From positions 54,112-118,111 of the forward strand of contig JAGWUV010000004.1 in NCBI GenBank assembly GCA_028875875.1: 64,000 nt of DNA. Direction: 5' to 3'. Positions 52,157-61,868 of this stretch are shown in pieces. This DNA is from Bacteroidota bacterium (GTDB lineage Bacteria > Bacteroidota > Bacteroidia > Chitinophagales > Chitinophagaceae). The notes beneath the pieces were generated by a model. It saw only the letters and a program-made list of their open reading frames with translations, was not told where the DNA came from and ran no database searches. Every line of letters begins with the position of its first letter. Position 1 is the first letter of the stretch. Both the position numbers and the translations under genes were made by a program.

Positions 52157-54655
52157 CTATTTTTCCAACTGTTGTTGCATTCGGCGCACACGGTCTTCCA
52201 GTTTTTCGGATGAAAGATTATTCCGGTTTAATCCATCTACAACAATGGGAAATGAAAGTGGTGTCAGTTGCTCAGGATGCATAAGAATGATCTTGCTTTT
52301 GCCGATGCGTTGTAAAGCATTTCGTAAACGCACTTCTTCCATTTGTTGTTCTAGCACTTCATTATAGGCCTGCCTGAGTAAAATATTATTCGGCTCATAT
52401 TCTTCAAATACCTTAAATAATAGTGATGCTGATGATTGCAGGTGCCTGGCTTTTTTATGTTCTCCCGGGTATCCCTGGAATATCAAACCTCCAATTACAG
52501 CTATATCCCTGAATTTTCTTTTAGCCATTTCAGTGTTGTTCATACTTCTTTGAATATCGGCAAGTAAATTATCATTACTGAATAATTCAGTTAAGTTATT
52601 ATTGTGAATGGGTATGGGCTGATCACTCAATAACTCAAATCCATAATCATTCATCGCAATTGAAAAAGTGATGGGCTGTAATTGTCCAATGCGATAAGCA
52701 AGAATAGCACTCATGGCCTCATGCACCTGCCTTCCTTCAAAAGGATAGACCAGTAGGTGATAGCCTTCTTTGCTTTCAATATATTCCATAAGCAGTTCGT
52801 TGTCTTTTGGAATATGCGATAATGTATCCTGCAGTTCAAATAAGGGGCGTAGTGTTTTTAGTTCAATGAATTGTTTTTTTCTTGTTGTATGTAATAGTGT
52901 ATCATGAGCAAGACTAAACGTTTCCCGAAGAATCTGGCCCAGGTTTGCAGTCAGGCTCATTCTTCCGCCCATCCAACTGGGAACGATGGATTTTTTGGAA
53001 GAAGATAAACGCACCATCACATGCATGTCTTTGATGGCTACGAGTTCTACATTTCTTCCTGCGATGGTAAAAACAGATCCCGGTTCTAACCTGCTGATGA
53101 ACCATTCTTCAATCACGCCGATATACTTACCATTCATCAGCTTTACCTTCAGCATTGCATCACTCACTATTGTTCCAATATGCATACGATGCCGCATAGC
53201 AATACGCCTGTTTTTGATGCGGTATATACCTTCTTCAACCTCCACTTTTTTATATTCATCGTAATGCTGCAAAGCATTGCCGCCATTGGTGATATGCATC
53301 AATACTTCCTGCCATTCATTTTCAGAAATATCCCGGAAGCAGTATGTGCTTTTGATCTCTTTGAAAACCTCTTCAGCAATAAAGCCATCACCTACTGCTA
53401 ATGAGCAGAGATACTGTATCAAAACATCAAAGCATAATAACATTGGAATGCGGCTTTCGATGATGTTTTGTGCGATCGCTTGCTGCAGGGCTGCAGCTTC
53501 CACTAATTCAAGGGAATGTGTAGGAAGAAAATAAATTTTACTGGTACTGCCCGGTTGATGACCGCTTCTGCCTGCCCGTTGTAAAAACCTGGCCACACCT
53601 TTGGGTGAGCCTACCTGAATTACGGTATCAACAGGACGGAAATCTACCCCTAAATCTAGACTGGCAGTGCATACTACTGCTTTTAGTTTTTTTGTATGCA
53701 ATGCATCTTCTACCCACAACCTTAATTCCTGTTCAATGCTTCCATGGTGTAACGCTATTGCACCGGCCAGTTGCGGTGCCACGTTGAGTAAGGTTTGGTA
53801 CCACATTTCACTCATACCTCTTGTATTGATGAAAATGAGTGTAGTATTGCTTTGCTCAATAATGGGAATAAGTTTCTGTGCCAGTTTAATACCTAAATAC
53901 CCGGCCCAAGGATATTTTTCAATTTCATCAGGAATGATGGATTCTACCAGTATCGATTTATTCAGTTTTGCTGTAACGGTAATGCCTTTATGATTGATTG
54001 AACTGAGTAAAACTTCTTTCGCTTCTTCTAAATTTCCGATAGTAGCGCTGATGCCCCAGAGGCTTACATGGGGCAGGTCTTTTTTATGTTTCGAGTGAAT
54101 GGCAATGATTCTTGACAAAGCTAGTTCTACTTGGACACCACGTTTACTTCCCAGTAGTTCATGCCATTCATCTACGGCTATGATGGAGAGTCTGTTGAAT
54201 GCATCAGTATTGTTTTTTTGAGCAAGCAAGAGGTGTAAGCTTTCCGGCGTAATGATCAGCACTTCGGGCATGTTACGTTTTTGCCTTTGTCTTTCTGCTG
54301 TATCAGTATCTCCGTTACGTATGCCTATCTTCCATTGCATGCCTAGCTCTGCAATTACTTCTTCCATGGCACGGCCAATATCTTTTGCTAATGCCCGAAG
54401 TGGCGTGATCCATAAAAGTTGTAAGCCATTCTTTGTTGCAGTTTGATAATTATTGGGATGCTGGTTGATGAATTGAATAACTGAACCAAGAAATACAGAG
54501 AAAGTTTTGCCACAACCGGTAGGTGCGTTCACTAATCCACTTTTCCCATTGAGGATGTGCTGCCAGGTTTCTTCCTGGAAGGCAAATGGCTTAAATCCTT
54601 TGCTGGTAAGCCATTGTTGAATTACCTGGTATCCATTTGTGTTATGTAGCTTCAA
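52157..54655 (-). CDS. Ligase-associated DEXH-box helicase (Lhr-Core type)
   Basis: An 832-residue superfamily 2 DNA helicase. Motif I is NAPTGCGKTFSVF, motif II is AVDEWHELLGSKRG (DEWH), motif III is GISATIGN and motif VI is RAGRSGHQPG. After the two RecA-like domains come the winged-helix and beta-barrel domains of Lhr-Core (about 440-830). Known: Lhr-Core is a 3'-to-5' translocating helicase clustered with a DNA ligase, an exonuclease and a phosphoesterase in bacterial repair operons. It is on the minus strand downstream of the ligase and holin-like genes. Confidence 0.95.
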   Translation of the reverse strand: MKLHNTNGYQVIQQWLTSKGFKPFAFQEETWQHILNGKSGLVNAPTGCGKTFSVFLGSVIQFINQHPNNYQTATKNGLQLLWITPLRALAKDIGRAMEEVIAELGMQWKIGIRNGDTDTAERQRQKRNMPEVLIITPESLHLLLAQKNNTDAFNRLSIIAVDEWHELLGSKRGVQVELALSRIIAIHSKHKKDLPHVSLWGISATIGNLEEAKEVLLSSINHKGITVTAKLNKSILVESIIPDEIEKYPWAGYLGIKLAQKLIPIIEQSNTTLIFINTRGMSEMWYQTLLNVAPQLAGAIALHHGSIEQELRLWVEDALHTKKLKAVVCTASLDLGVDFRPVDTVIQVGSPKGVARFLQRAGRSGHQPGSTSKIYFLPTHSLELVEAAALQQAIAQNIIESRIPMLLCFDVLIQYLCSLAVGDGFIAEEVFKEIKSTYCFRDISENEWQEVLMHITNGGNALQHYDEYKKVEVEEGIYRIKNRRIAMRHRMHIGTIVSDAMLKVKLMNGKYIGVIEEWFISRLEPGSVFTIAGRNVELVAIKDMHVMVRLSSSKKSIVPSWMGGRMSLTANLGQILRETFSLAHDTLLHTTRKKQFIELKTLRPLFELQDTLSHIPKDNELLMEYIESKEGYHLLVYPFEGRQVHEAMSAILAYRIGQLQPITFSIAMNDYGFELLSDQPIPIHNNNLTELFSNDNLLADIQRSMNNTEMAKRKFRDIAVIGGLIFQGYPGEHKKARHLQSSASLLFKVFEEYEPNNILLRQAYNEVLEQQMEEVRLRNALQRIGKSKIILMHPEQLTPLSFPIVVDGLNRNNLSSEKLEDRVRRMQQQLEK

Positions 54656-54737
54656 AACCTATTTTCCCTTTGCTGAAAGTTATGAATATGCTACTTAACA
54701 CAAAATGAATCATTAGGTTGAATGTGCTTTTTTTAGG

Positions 54738-55049
54738 TTAATGATTACCAAATTTTTTTTCCAGCCAATGCAGAAAAATGTCTTCAACTTTTGAAGTGAG
54801 TTTTTGGGCAGCATTGCCAAGGGCTTCCTGTACTTTGGGTATAGAAAAGAAATTATAAGCCCAACCTTGTTTGGTATGTTCCTTCACCGTTTGAAAAATG
54901 GTTTGCCTGAGCATGGAAGGAAAATGTTTTTGAAGATGTTGCCAGTTCGATTCAAGCTTGTCTTCCATTGTTTTCTTTTCCAGGTTCAGTTCATAGATCT
55001 GCTGGTTGAGTGTTGTGAGTGTTCTGATATTACGGTTACTGGTCTTCAT
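54738..55049 (-). CDS. 103-aa helical protein, function unknown
   Basis: A mostly helical, basic protein (MKTSNRNIRTLTTLNQQIYE, then a Lys/Glu-rich coiled-coil-like stretch and a C-terminal helix ending WLEKKFGNH). No family is recognised. The ATG at 55049 overlaps the end of the holin-like gene by 14 bp; in-frame ATGs at 55055 and 55073 are alternatives. The overlap suggests that the two are co-translated and perhaps interact, as in YqjD/YqjE-type membrane-associated pairs, though no membrane segment is visible here. Confidence 0.7.
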   Translation of the reverse strand: MKTSNRNIRTLTTLNQQIYELNLEKKTMEDKLESNWQHLQKHFPSMLRQTIFQTVKEHTKQGWAYNFFSIPKVQEALGNAAQKLTSKVEDIFLHWLEKKFGNH

Positions 55050-55398
55050 GTGCATATTGTTGAATGAGTACACGGATAACAGGATTGATGAATAACTGCT
55101 TCCTGAATATGGCCAGCAGTATTACTATCAATAGCATGATTAATGTAGTGAGCCCAAAACCTGCAGCATTGCTGTTAAAGATGGATGATAACCAAAATCC
55201 TAAAGTGATACCGCCGAAAATGAGAATAAGGAATAACAGGAAAATAGAAATAATCAGCCAGATGATCAGTCCGCTTATTTTCGAAGTGGTTCTAACAACC
55301 TGCAACCTGAAAATTTCGATCCTGAGTTCTGCGTAGTCTTGTAATAGCTTTCTGTTCTCCTGCAAAAAATCAAACAGGTTTTTATTTTCTTCTTCCAT
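55036..55398 (-). CDS. Holin-superfamily-III/YqjE-like membrane protein
   Basis: A 120-residue protein with a charged N-terminal helix (about 1-35), two strong membrane segments (about 42-66, ISGLIIWLIISIFLLFLILI, and 77-97) and a basic C terminus. This is the layout of the phage_holin_3_6/YqjE group, which is mostly chromosomal and linked to envelope stress rather than lysis. It is encoded between the ATP-dependent ligase (52 bp upstream) and the 103-aa gene. Nothing nearby suggests a lysis cassette. Confidence 0.8.
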   Translation of the reverse strand: MEEENKNLFDFLQENRKLLQDYAELRIEIFRLQVVRTTSKISGLIIWLIISIFLLFLILIFGGITLGFWLSSIFNSNAAGFGLTTLIMLLIVILLAIFRKQLFINPVIRVLIQQYAHEDQ

Positions 55399-55450
55399 GT
55401 ACTGATGGTTGAACAGGAAAATTACGAAAAAGAACAGTTGAAAACTATGA

Positions 55451-57058
55451 CTAATGTTGGTATAGATGCAATAATCTTTTTAGATCTTCAAGAGTATTGA
55501 TTTCATCGGGTTTCTTATCTTTTCTCCATCTGCTAATGCGTGGAAACCTAAGAGCTACACCACTTTTATGCCTGTTACTGGCAGCAATACCTTCAAAAGC
55601 AATTTCAAAAACAAGTTCGGGATGAACCGTTCTAACGGGGCCGAATTTCTCTAGTGAATTCTTCTTCACAAAAGCATCAACGTCTGTAAATTCTTTATCA
55701 CTAAGTCCTGAATAAGCTTTGGTAAAGGTTACCAGTTTGTCTCCGTCTTTCACAGCGAAAGTATAATCTGTATATAAATTGCTTCTTCTGCCGTGGCCTT
55801 TCTGTGCATATACCAGCACTGCATCAATGGTCAGCGGATCTATTTTCCATTTCCACCAATCTCCTGATCTTCTTCCTGCCTGGTAAACAGATTTTTTTCT
55901 TTTCAACATCACACCTTCACTGCCGTTATCCCTGGCCTGTAAGCGTAATGCTGCTAATTCGTTCCAGTCTGAAAAATAAATAATGGGTGATACCTGCAAG
56001 CATGATGCCGGTATTTTATTGATAATATTTTCCAATAATGATCTTCTTACTACTAAAGGTTTGTGGCGAATATCTTGGCCCTCAAATTCCAGCAAATCGT
56101 AAGCTATAAAAGCAACCGGTGCTTCGGTTAATTGCTTCTTACTGATATTCTTTCTTCCAATGCGTGTTTGCAACAGCGAGAAAGGTAGCGGCTGAAAAGA
56201 ATGTTCAGTAGTTGATTTCATGCAAATGATCTCACCGTCGAGTACAATGCCTGAAGGTAAATATTCTTTAAAAGAATAGTATTCGGGAAACTTTTCTGTA
56301 ACCAATTCTTCGCCGCGGCTCCAGACAAACAATTCATTATTTCTATGAATAAGTTGACCTCTTATGCCATCCCATTTCCATTCAGCTTGCCATTCGTTAG
56401 GGTGCCCAATTTCGTGTAATGTATCTTCCAATGCATAAGCTAGATAAAAAGGATAAGGTTTTGAATGGTCGGATGCAGAAGAAGCATTGAGCAATGCGGT
56501 AAAACTTGTAGTGGAAGGATCCCAGTTACCACTGATACGATGTGCAATAACAGCAGCATCCAGTTGAACCATTTTAGCCAGGGCATTCACCATCATGTTC
56601 TGTGAAATACCAATTCTGAAACCGCCTGTGATGAGTTTATTGAAAACAAATCTTTCTGATGTATCCATTTGCATCCAACAAGAAGTGATGAAGGCTTTCT
56701 TTTTTTCTTCATCTTCTTTATCCATTTTTTTCAACTGATCGATATAGAAGGTGAGTGAGTATTCAATAAGTTGTTCTTGTGGTGGTGGTAATAACAAGGC
56801 AATCGTTTCTGCAAGATCACCAACCGTATGATAGCATTCCTGGAATAGCCATCCCGGCATTTGTGTAAGCTCTGTGCACCATTGTTGTAAAAGCGATGTA
56901 GAAACAGAACGCTTGGGCCGCCTGCCACTGAATAGTGCAATTACCCAAACTTTATCAGCATCATCTGCTACACCGAAATAATTGATCAGGGCTTGAAGTT
57001 TATCATTCGTTTTAGTGGATGCCCCTAATGCTATTACTAAAGCAGCGAATGATTTCAT
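55451..57058 (-). CDS. Ligase-associated-cluster ATP-dependent DNA ligase
   Basis: A 535-residue ATP-dependent ligase. The nucleotidyl-acceptor lysine is Lys228 in EWKWDGIRGQLIHR (motif I, KxDG). Other nucleotidyltransferase motifs are GIVLDGEIICM, FIAYDLLEFEG, EGVMLKRKKSVYQAGRRSGDWWKWK. An N-terminal DNA-binding domain (about 1-205) and a C-terminal OB fold (about 425-530) complete the usual architecture. Its start overlaps the exonuclease stop by 4 bp (ATGA). It seals breaks in the repair pathway encoded by this cluster and is separate from the essential NAD-dependent ligase. Confidence 0.95.
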   Translation of the reverse strand: MKSFAALVIALGASTKTNDKLQALINYFGVADDADKVWVIALFSGRRPKRSVSTSLLQQWCTELTQMPGWLFQECYHTVGDLAETIALLLPPPQEQLIEYSLTFYIDQLKKMDKEDEEKKKAFITSCWMQMDTSERFVFNKLITGGFRIGISQNMMVNALAKMVQLDAAVIAHRISGNWDPSTTSFTALLNASSASDHSKPYPFYLAYALEDTLHEIGHPNEWQAEWKWDGIRGQLIHRNNELFVWSRGEELVTEKFPEYYSFKEYLPSGIVLDGEIICMKSTTEHSFQPLPFSLLQTRIGRKNISKKQLTEAPVAFIAYDLLEFEGQDIRHKPLVVRRSLLENIINKIPASCLQVSPIIYFSDWNELAALRLQARDNGSEGVMLKRKKSVYQAGRRSGDWWKWKIDPLTIDAVLVYAQKGHGRRSNLYTDYTFAVKDGDKLVTFTKAYSGLSDKEFTDVDAFVKKNSLEKFGPVRTVHPELVFEIAFEGIAASNRHKSGVALRFPRISRWRKDKKPDEINTLEDLKRLLHLYQH

Positions 57059-58068
57059 GTTGTTTCGTTTGAAGCGTTTTCAATGTCATCGTCATTACCA
57101 TACTCTGTTTTTACTTCTGCCGCCTCAAAGCCCTGTTCGGTAAGATAGCGTGCCAGCACAGATTGAAAGCCGTGCGTAATGAAAATTGTAGAAGCATCGG
57201 TAGCTTTTATGGAAGATAATAATCCTTTCCAATCTGCATGATCACTCAATACAAAACCTGCATCAGCATTACTTCTTCTGTTATTCCCTCTTACCTGCAT
57301 CCAGCCGCTGCAAATGGCTAATCGATAGGGTGAAAATTTTTTCAGCCATGAAGAATCCGCTGCCGATGGTGGTGCTATCACTACTGCATTTTTTAATTCT
57401 TGTTTAGGTGTTTCATTCGTAACTCTTTTTATAGCAGGTAAGTTCCATCCGGCTTTCTGTAAAACCTCTTGTGTATTCCAGATGGCGCCATGTACAAAAA
57501 TGTTTTTCGTTATTTTTTCAACTGCCTGTAAAACTCTTTGTGCTTTTCCTAAACTGTATGCAATCAATACACTGGCAATATTTTCCTGCTGGTTCCTTTT
57601 AATCCATTCCTGTATTTGTTTATAAATATTTTCCTGTGGTTGCCAGTTATAGATAGGTAATCCAAAGGTTGACTCTGTAATGAAAGTATGGCAGGTTACA
57701 GGTTCAAAAGCACCGCTTAAACCGTCGTTTTCTGTTTTGTAATCACCACTTACTACCCACACTTCTCCCTTATATTCAACACGCACTTGGGAAGAACCGA
57801 TAACATGCCCTGCAGGATGTAGAGATACCCTTACACCATTGATGTTCACCGGCTCATTCCATTCAGCAGACTGGTAATTGTGATCGCCCAAACGCAATTG
57901 GAGTAAGGGTTTGGTATGATGATGACATAAATAGGTTTGGCTGCCCCACCTGGCATGATCACTGTGTGCATGTGTGATAACGGCTTTCTGCACCGGCTTC
58001 CACGGATCTATGTAAAAGTTACCTTGCGGACAAAACAAACCTTTATCAGAAAACTCTATTAATGCCAT
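57055..58068 (-). CDS. Ligase-associated metallo-beta-lactamase-fold exonuclease
   Basis: A 337-residue nuclease of the SNM1/YSH1 (beta-CASP-like) type. Zinc-binding motifs: ITHAHSDHARWGS near residue 32, LHPAGHVIGSSQ, VSGDYKTENDG and, towards the C terminus, FVLSDHADWKGLL and FITHGFQ. Known: the clustered family member is a manganese-dependent DNA nuclease. It is coupled to the ligase gene by a 4-bp overlap and preceded by the DUF2256 gene 27 bp upstream. Confidence 0.94.
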   Translation of the reverse strand: MALIEFSDKGLFCPQGNFYIDPWKPVQKAVITHAHSDHARWGSQTYLCHHHTKPLLQLRLGDHNYQSAEWNEPVNINGVRVSLHPAGHVIGSSQVRVEYKGEVWVVSGDYKTENDGLSGAFEPVTCHTFITESTFGLPIYNWQPQENIYKQIQEWIKRNQQENIASVLIAYSLGKAQRVLQAVEKITKNIFVHGAIWNTQEVLQKAGWNLPAIKRVTNETPKQELKNAVVIAPPSAADSSWLKKFSPYRLAICSGWMQVRGNNRRSNADAGFVLSDHADWKGLLSSIKATDASTIFITHGFQSVLARYLTEQGFEAAEVKTEYGNDDDIENASNETT

Positions 58069-58095
58069 TATTGAAATTACAATGAAAGGTGAATG

Positions 58096-58248
58096 TTATT
58101 TCATTTTTTGTTTGCCATTCTTTCGGCATTTATCACTGCAATATTTTACTTCCTCCCAAACCTTTTCCCACTTTTTTCGCCAGGTAAAAGGTCTGCCACA
58201 ACACATACAGTTTTTTTGTGGAAGATCTAATTTATTTCCTTTATGCAT
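58096..58248 (-). CDS. DUF2256 zinc-ribbon protein
   Basis: A 50-residue protein of the DUF2256 family: the core [20 protein letters not shown] continues with [13 protein letters not shown]. Four cysteines (CxxC-type pairs at about 14/17 and 37/41) should bind one zinc ion. The start codon at 58248 gives [11 protein letters not shown]. Length and composition are typical of the family, whose function is unknown. It precedes the exonuclease-ligase pair by 27 bp on the same strand and is probably co-transcribed with it. Confidence 0.88.
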   Translation of the reverse strand: MHKGNKLDLPQKNCMCCGRPFTWRKKWEKVWEEVKYCSDKCRKNGKQKMK

Positions 58249-58320
58249 ATAATAATAACCACCTGCTAGCGAAATGGTTTAAGCTAAAAAAGTGAAGTGT
58301 TTCGGGATGGCCTAATGAGA

Positions 58321-59466
58321 TCAGGGCTTTTTAATGAAATATAGTTTTCGATTCTCTACACGATCTGTTATAGTTGCGTTAGACCTGTTCTTTACAGGTT
58401 GAAAGTCGAACTCGTTGAACAATGAATAATGTTTATCCGAAAGATGCTGCAAGAATGAAGTTGGATATAGTTGTACCAGGTGTACAAAATGATAAGTTGC
58501 TTCAAATCCTTTGAACACCATATCGCTTGGTCTTCCGAAAGAGATCATTTTGTATTTCTGAATGATGGATTGTGCAGCTTTATCGGAGCGAACGAAATGA
58601 TAAGGTGTTGAAAAGATGATCTCAATATTTCCTGATGTATTATCGTCAATAAGTTGTAGACCATCCCAGGTGGGCATTCCAATGATGGTGCAGGGAAATT
58701 TTTTAGCAGCGCTGATTGTTCTCACTACACGCATACTAAAATTGTCATCCAAGGAACCACAAAAAACAACATTTCGCTGAATGCTGTCCAGGTTGCCGGT
58801 AAGCTGGGCTATGCTGAAAGTATCAGTCAGTTCAACAGTTTTATATTTCAAAGGAATGGCAGGCGTAGTTCTTCCCTGCTCTTCAAAAACAGATTGAATA
58901 ACATCCCCTGCTGTACCCTTCCTTCTTATATAAATCATTTTGTTGGTGGCGTAGTAGCGTTGAATGTATTTATACAACTCTTCGCAATGCGTACGCAAAG
59001 TAGAATTGACAAGAATGAAATAAGGATTATGGGTGATGCCGCCATCATTAGGATAAGTAGCAGATATGAGCGGAATGTGTTGAGCAGCTGCATAATCGGC
59101 CAGTGTTTTAAGTTCAGAACGATTGTTGAAAGAAGCGATGATCAAAGTTACTTCTTTCATTTCCGGTTTTTGAATGATACTGGTCAGTGGCTCTTTGCTG
59201 CTTTTCGTATCATAAAAAAAAAGTTCAACAGACTGCCCTTCGGCTCGCAAAGAGTCTATAGCCATCATCACTCCATTATAAAATTCAAGGCCGGGAAGAA
59301 TATATTTTGGCAGGTTATTATTGCCAAGTTTGTATTCGTTATCGATGAATGCGGAATCTATATATACAGGTGCAAATACAGCCACCTTTACAGGTGCCTG
59401 CTGAGCATACGTTTGAAATGAGAATAATAAAAACAAAAGACCAAAAAAATATTTCAGTATACCCAT
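58321..59466 (-). CDS. Periplasmic-binding-protein-type-1-fold exported protein
   Basis: A 381-residue protein with a Sec signal (LLFLLFSFQTYAQQ). The rest is a two-lobed periplasmic-binding fold like the LivJ/amino-acid ABC receptors: VKVAVFAPVYIDSAF, FYNGVMMAIDSLRAEGQSVELFFYDTKSS, PLISATYPNDGG and DMVFKGFEATYHFVHLVQLY. No ABC permease or ATPase is adjacent. It follows guaA by 28 bp. The fold is confident; the ligand and role are unknown. Confidence 0.82.
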   Translation of the reverse strand: MGILKYFFGLLFLLFSFQTYAQQAPVKVAVFAPVYIDSAFIDNEYKLGNNNLPKYILPGLEFYNGVMMAIDSLRAEGQSVELFFYDTKSSKEPLTSIIQKPEMKEVTLIIASFNNRSELKTLADYAAAQHIPLISATYPNDGGITHNPYFILVNSTLRTHCEELYKYIQRYYATNKMIYIRRKGTAGDVIQSVFEEQGRTTPAIPLKYKTVELTDTFSIAQLTGNLDSIQRNVVFCGSLDDNFSMRVVRTISAAKKFPCTIIGMPTWDGLQLIDDNTSGNIEIIFSTPYHFVRSDKAAQSIIQKYKMISFGRPSDMVFKGFEATYHFVHLVQLYPTSFLQHLSDKHYSLFNEFDFQPVKNRSNATITDRVENRKLYFIKKP

Positions 59467-59494
59467 TTCACTTATGTTTTATCTGTATAAAAAC

Positions 59495-61030
59495 TTATTC
59501 CCACTCTATCGTTGCTGGTGGCTTGCTGCTGATATCGTATACAACGCGGTTGATACCTCTTACATTGTTAATGATCTCGTTAGAAATATGTGCCAGGAAT
59601 TCATAAGGCAAATGAGCCCAGTCCGCCGTCATGCCATCAACACTGGTAACAGCTCTTAATGCCACCGTATATTCATAAGTTCTTTCATCGCCCATCACAC
59701 CAACACTTTTTACGGGTAATAGAATCGTACCTGCCTGCCATACTTTATCATACAAGCCATGCTCTTTCAGTCCATTGGTATAAATAGCATCAGCCCTTTG
59801 TAATAGAGATACTTTTTCTTCTGTTACTTCACCTAAAATGCGAATTGCTAATCCCGGCCCCGGGAAAGGATGTCGGTACAGCAGGTCATAAGGGATGCCT
59901 AATTCCAATCCAACTTTTCTAACTTCATCTTTAAATAAAAAACGTAGTGGCTCTACCAATTCCAATTTCATCGTGTCGGGTAAGCCACCAACATTATGGT
60001 GAGATTTGATGGTTTGCGATGGCCCATGTACGCTTACGCTTTCAATCACATCTGGATAAATGGTTCCCTGACCTAACATTTCAATACCTTCCAGTGCGTG
60101 TGATTCATGGTCGAATATCTCGATGAATGTTTTACCGATGATCTTTCTTTTCTCTTCCGGATCAGTTTTGCCTGCCAGCTTTGTGTAGAAATGTTCTTTA
60201 GCGTTTACGCCCTTTACATTTAGGTCGAGCTGTTTATAAGTTTCAATTACCTGTTCAAATTCATCTTTCCTCAATACGCCGTTATCAACAAAAATTCCAA
60301 AGAGATTTTTGCCAATAGCTTTGCTAATAAGCGTTGCGGCTACGGTGCTGTCTACACCGCCACTTAACGCCATGATCACTTTTCTGTTACCGATCTTTTT
60401 CTTCAGTTCTTCAACTGTTTCGTGGATGAAGTTGGCTGGTGTCCAGTTTTGGCTGCATCCGCATACATCCACTAAAAAGTTTTTAAGTATATTTTTTCCT
60501 TCGGTAGAATGATATACTTCCGGATGGAATTGTAAACCGTACAAAGGGTTCGTAGTATTGTTGGTTTTTTTGAATGCTGCTACAGGAATACTTTCCGTGG
60601 TAGCTAATACTTCAAATCCTTCAGGAAGTAAGGCAATGGAATCACTGTGGCTCATCCAAACCTGGGTAGGACTATTAATGCCGTTCAGTAACACATCTGA
60701 TTTTTGTTGTAGCATCATTGCTCTGCCATACTCACGTTTGTTGCTTTTGTCAACCCTTCCTCCAAATGTTTTAGCGGTAAGCTGTGCTCCGTAGCAAACC
60801 CCTAACACAGGTACTTTTTCAACAAACGAAGCAATATCTACCAAGGGAGCATTTTCATCATTCACACTAAAAGGTGAGCCACTTAAAATAATACCTTTTA
60901 ATCCGTTTTCAAACGTAAATGATTTGTGATAAGGAATGATCTCACAATAAACATTAGCTTCTCTAACAGCACGGGCAATTAACTGAGTATACTGGCTTCC
61001 GAAGTCGAGGATGAGAATTTTTTCTGTCAT
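59495..61030 (-). CDS. guaA: GMP synthase (glutamine-hydrolysing)
   Basis: A 511-residue cytoplasmic enzyme that converts XMP to GMP. The glutamine amidotransferase domain (1-190) has the nucleophilic Cys in [17 protein letters not shown] and the His/Glu pair in [15 protein letters not shown]. The ATP pyrophosphatase domain has the P-loop [15 protein letters not shown], and the dimerisation domain ends with PPATIEWE, the conserved C terminus. The length is normal. Confidence 0.98.
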   Translation of the reverse strand: MTEKILILDFGSQYTQLIARAVREANVYCEIIPYHKSFTFENGLKGIILSGSPFSVNDENAPLVDIASFVEKVPVLGVCYGAQLTAKTFGGRVDKSNKREYGRAMMLQQKSDVLLNGINSPTQVWMSHSDSIALLPEGFEVLATTESIPVAAFKKTNNTTNPLYGLQFHPEVYHSTEGKNILKNFLVDVCGCSQNWTPANFIHETVEELKKKIGNRKVIMALSGGVDSTVAATLISKAIGKNLFGIFVDNGVLRKDEFEQVIETYKQLDLNVKGVNAKEHFYTKLAGKTDPEEKRKIIGKTFIEIFDHESHALEGIEMLGQGTIYPDVIESVSVHGPSQTIKSHHNVGGLPDTMKLELVEPLRFLFKDEVRKVGLELGIPYDLLYRHPFPGPGLAIRILGEVTEEKVSLLQRADAIYTNGLKEHGLYDKVWQAGTILLPVKSVGVMGDERTYEYTVALRAVTSVDGMTADWAHLPYEFLAHISNEIINNVRGINRVVYDISSKPPATIEWE

Positions 61031-61144
61031 GCGGCGAAGGTAAAAGAAAAATCAGATTGAAAAGAAGTACAAGTGGCGCTATAGCTTGATGAGTGAATGG
61101 GCGGCTTTCTGCTTTTTAGTAAATTGCATATATAACTTATAGAG

Positions 61145-61864
61145 ATGAAAACTATTTGCTTAAGTATCTGCTTCATTGTTTTATTGTCTTCTTGTGAATG
61201 GATCAGTTCGCATAGGGTGAAAGGAGATGGACATATCGTTTCAGAAAACAGAACTGTTTCGTCCGCACAAAAAATCAGGCTGGCCGGTAGTTACGAGGTA
61301 GAATTAGTACAGGGAGATGTTACTTCTTTGAAAATTGAAGCAGATGAAAACCTTCTTCCTTTGATTGAAACTGAGAATGAAGATGGCTGGCTGGATATCA
61401 GGTCTCGGAAGTATACCATTTTAGCAGCTACGCAACCCATTAAAGTATACATTACCACCAATAAATTGGAGGCCGTGAAAATTGCTGGTAGCGGCAACAT
61501 AAATGGGAAAAGCAAGTTTACAGGGGGAGATCAGTTGGTGGCTTCCATAGCGGGCAGTGGTAACATAAACCTGTCTGTAAATACACCAAAAGTAAAAGGA
61601 GATATCGCCGGTAGTGGTAATATCAATATTGATGGTGAAACCAGGGATGAAGAAATTCATATTGCAGGAATGGGCGATTACCGGGCAGAGAACTTAAAAG
61701 CCGAAAATGCCGAAGTGCATATCGCCGGTAGCGGTAATGTAAAAGTGTACGCAGAAAATAAACTGGATATACATATAGCCGGCAGTGGCGATGTATATTA
61801 TAAGGGCAACGCAAGCGTTGAACAGCATATTGCTGGCAGCGGTAAGATTGCCAAAATGGAATAA
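61145..61864 (+). CDS. DUF2807 (GIN-domain) beta-solenoid lipoprotein
   Basis: A 239-residue lipoprotein (signal ends LLSSCEW, Cys16). The mature protein is a DUF2807/GIN domain, a right-handed beta-solenoid with at least seven repeats of the IAGSGN type (IAGSGNINGK, IAGSGNINLS, IAGSGNINID, IAGMGDYRAE, IAGSGNVKVY, IAGSGDVYYK, IAGSGKIAKM). Such proteins are abundant in Bacteroidota envelopes and may act as adhesin-like heads or chaperones; the function is not established. It is divergent from guaA and convergent with the M14 gene, with only 4 bp between the two stops. Confidence 0.9.
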   Translation: MKTICLSICFIVLLSSCEWISSHRVKGDGHIVSENRTVSSAQKIRLAGSYEVELVQGDVTSLKIEADENLLPLIETENEDGWLDIRSRKYTILAATQPIKVYITTNKLEAVKIAGSGNINGKSKFTGGDQLVASIAGSGNINLSVNTPKVKGDIAGSGNINIDGETRDEEIHIAGMGDYRAENLKAENAEVHIAGSGNVKVYAENKLDIHIAGSGDVYYKGNASVEQHIAGSGKIAKME

Positions 61865-61868
61865 TGTG

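Noticed and set aside
55036..55398. A lysis cassette or second prophage suggested by the holin-like gene
   Set aside because: No endolysin, spanin or other phage gene is nearby, and the protein fits the chromosomal YqjE-like group within a repair operon.
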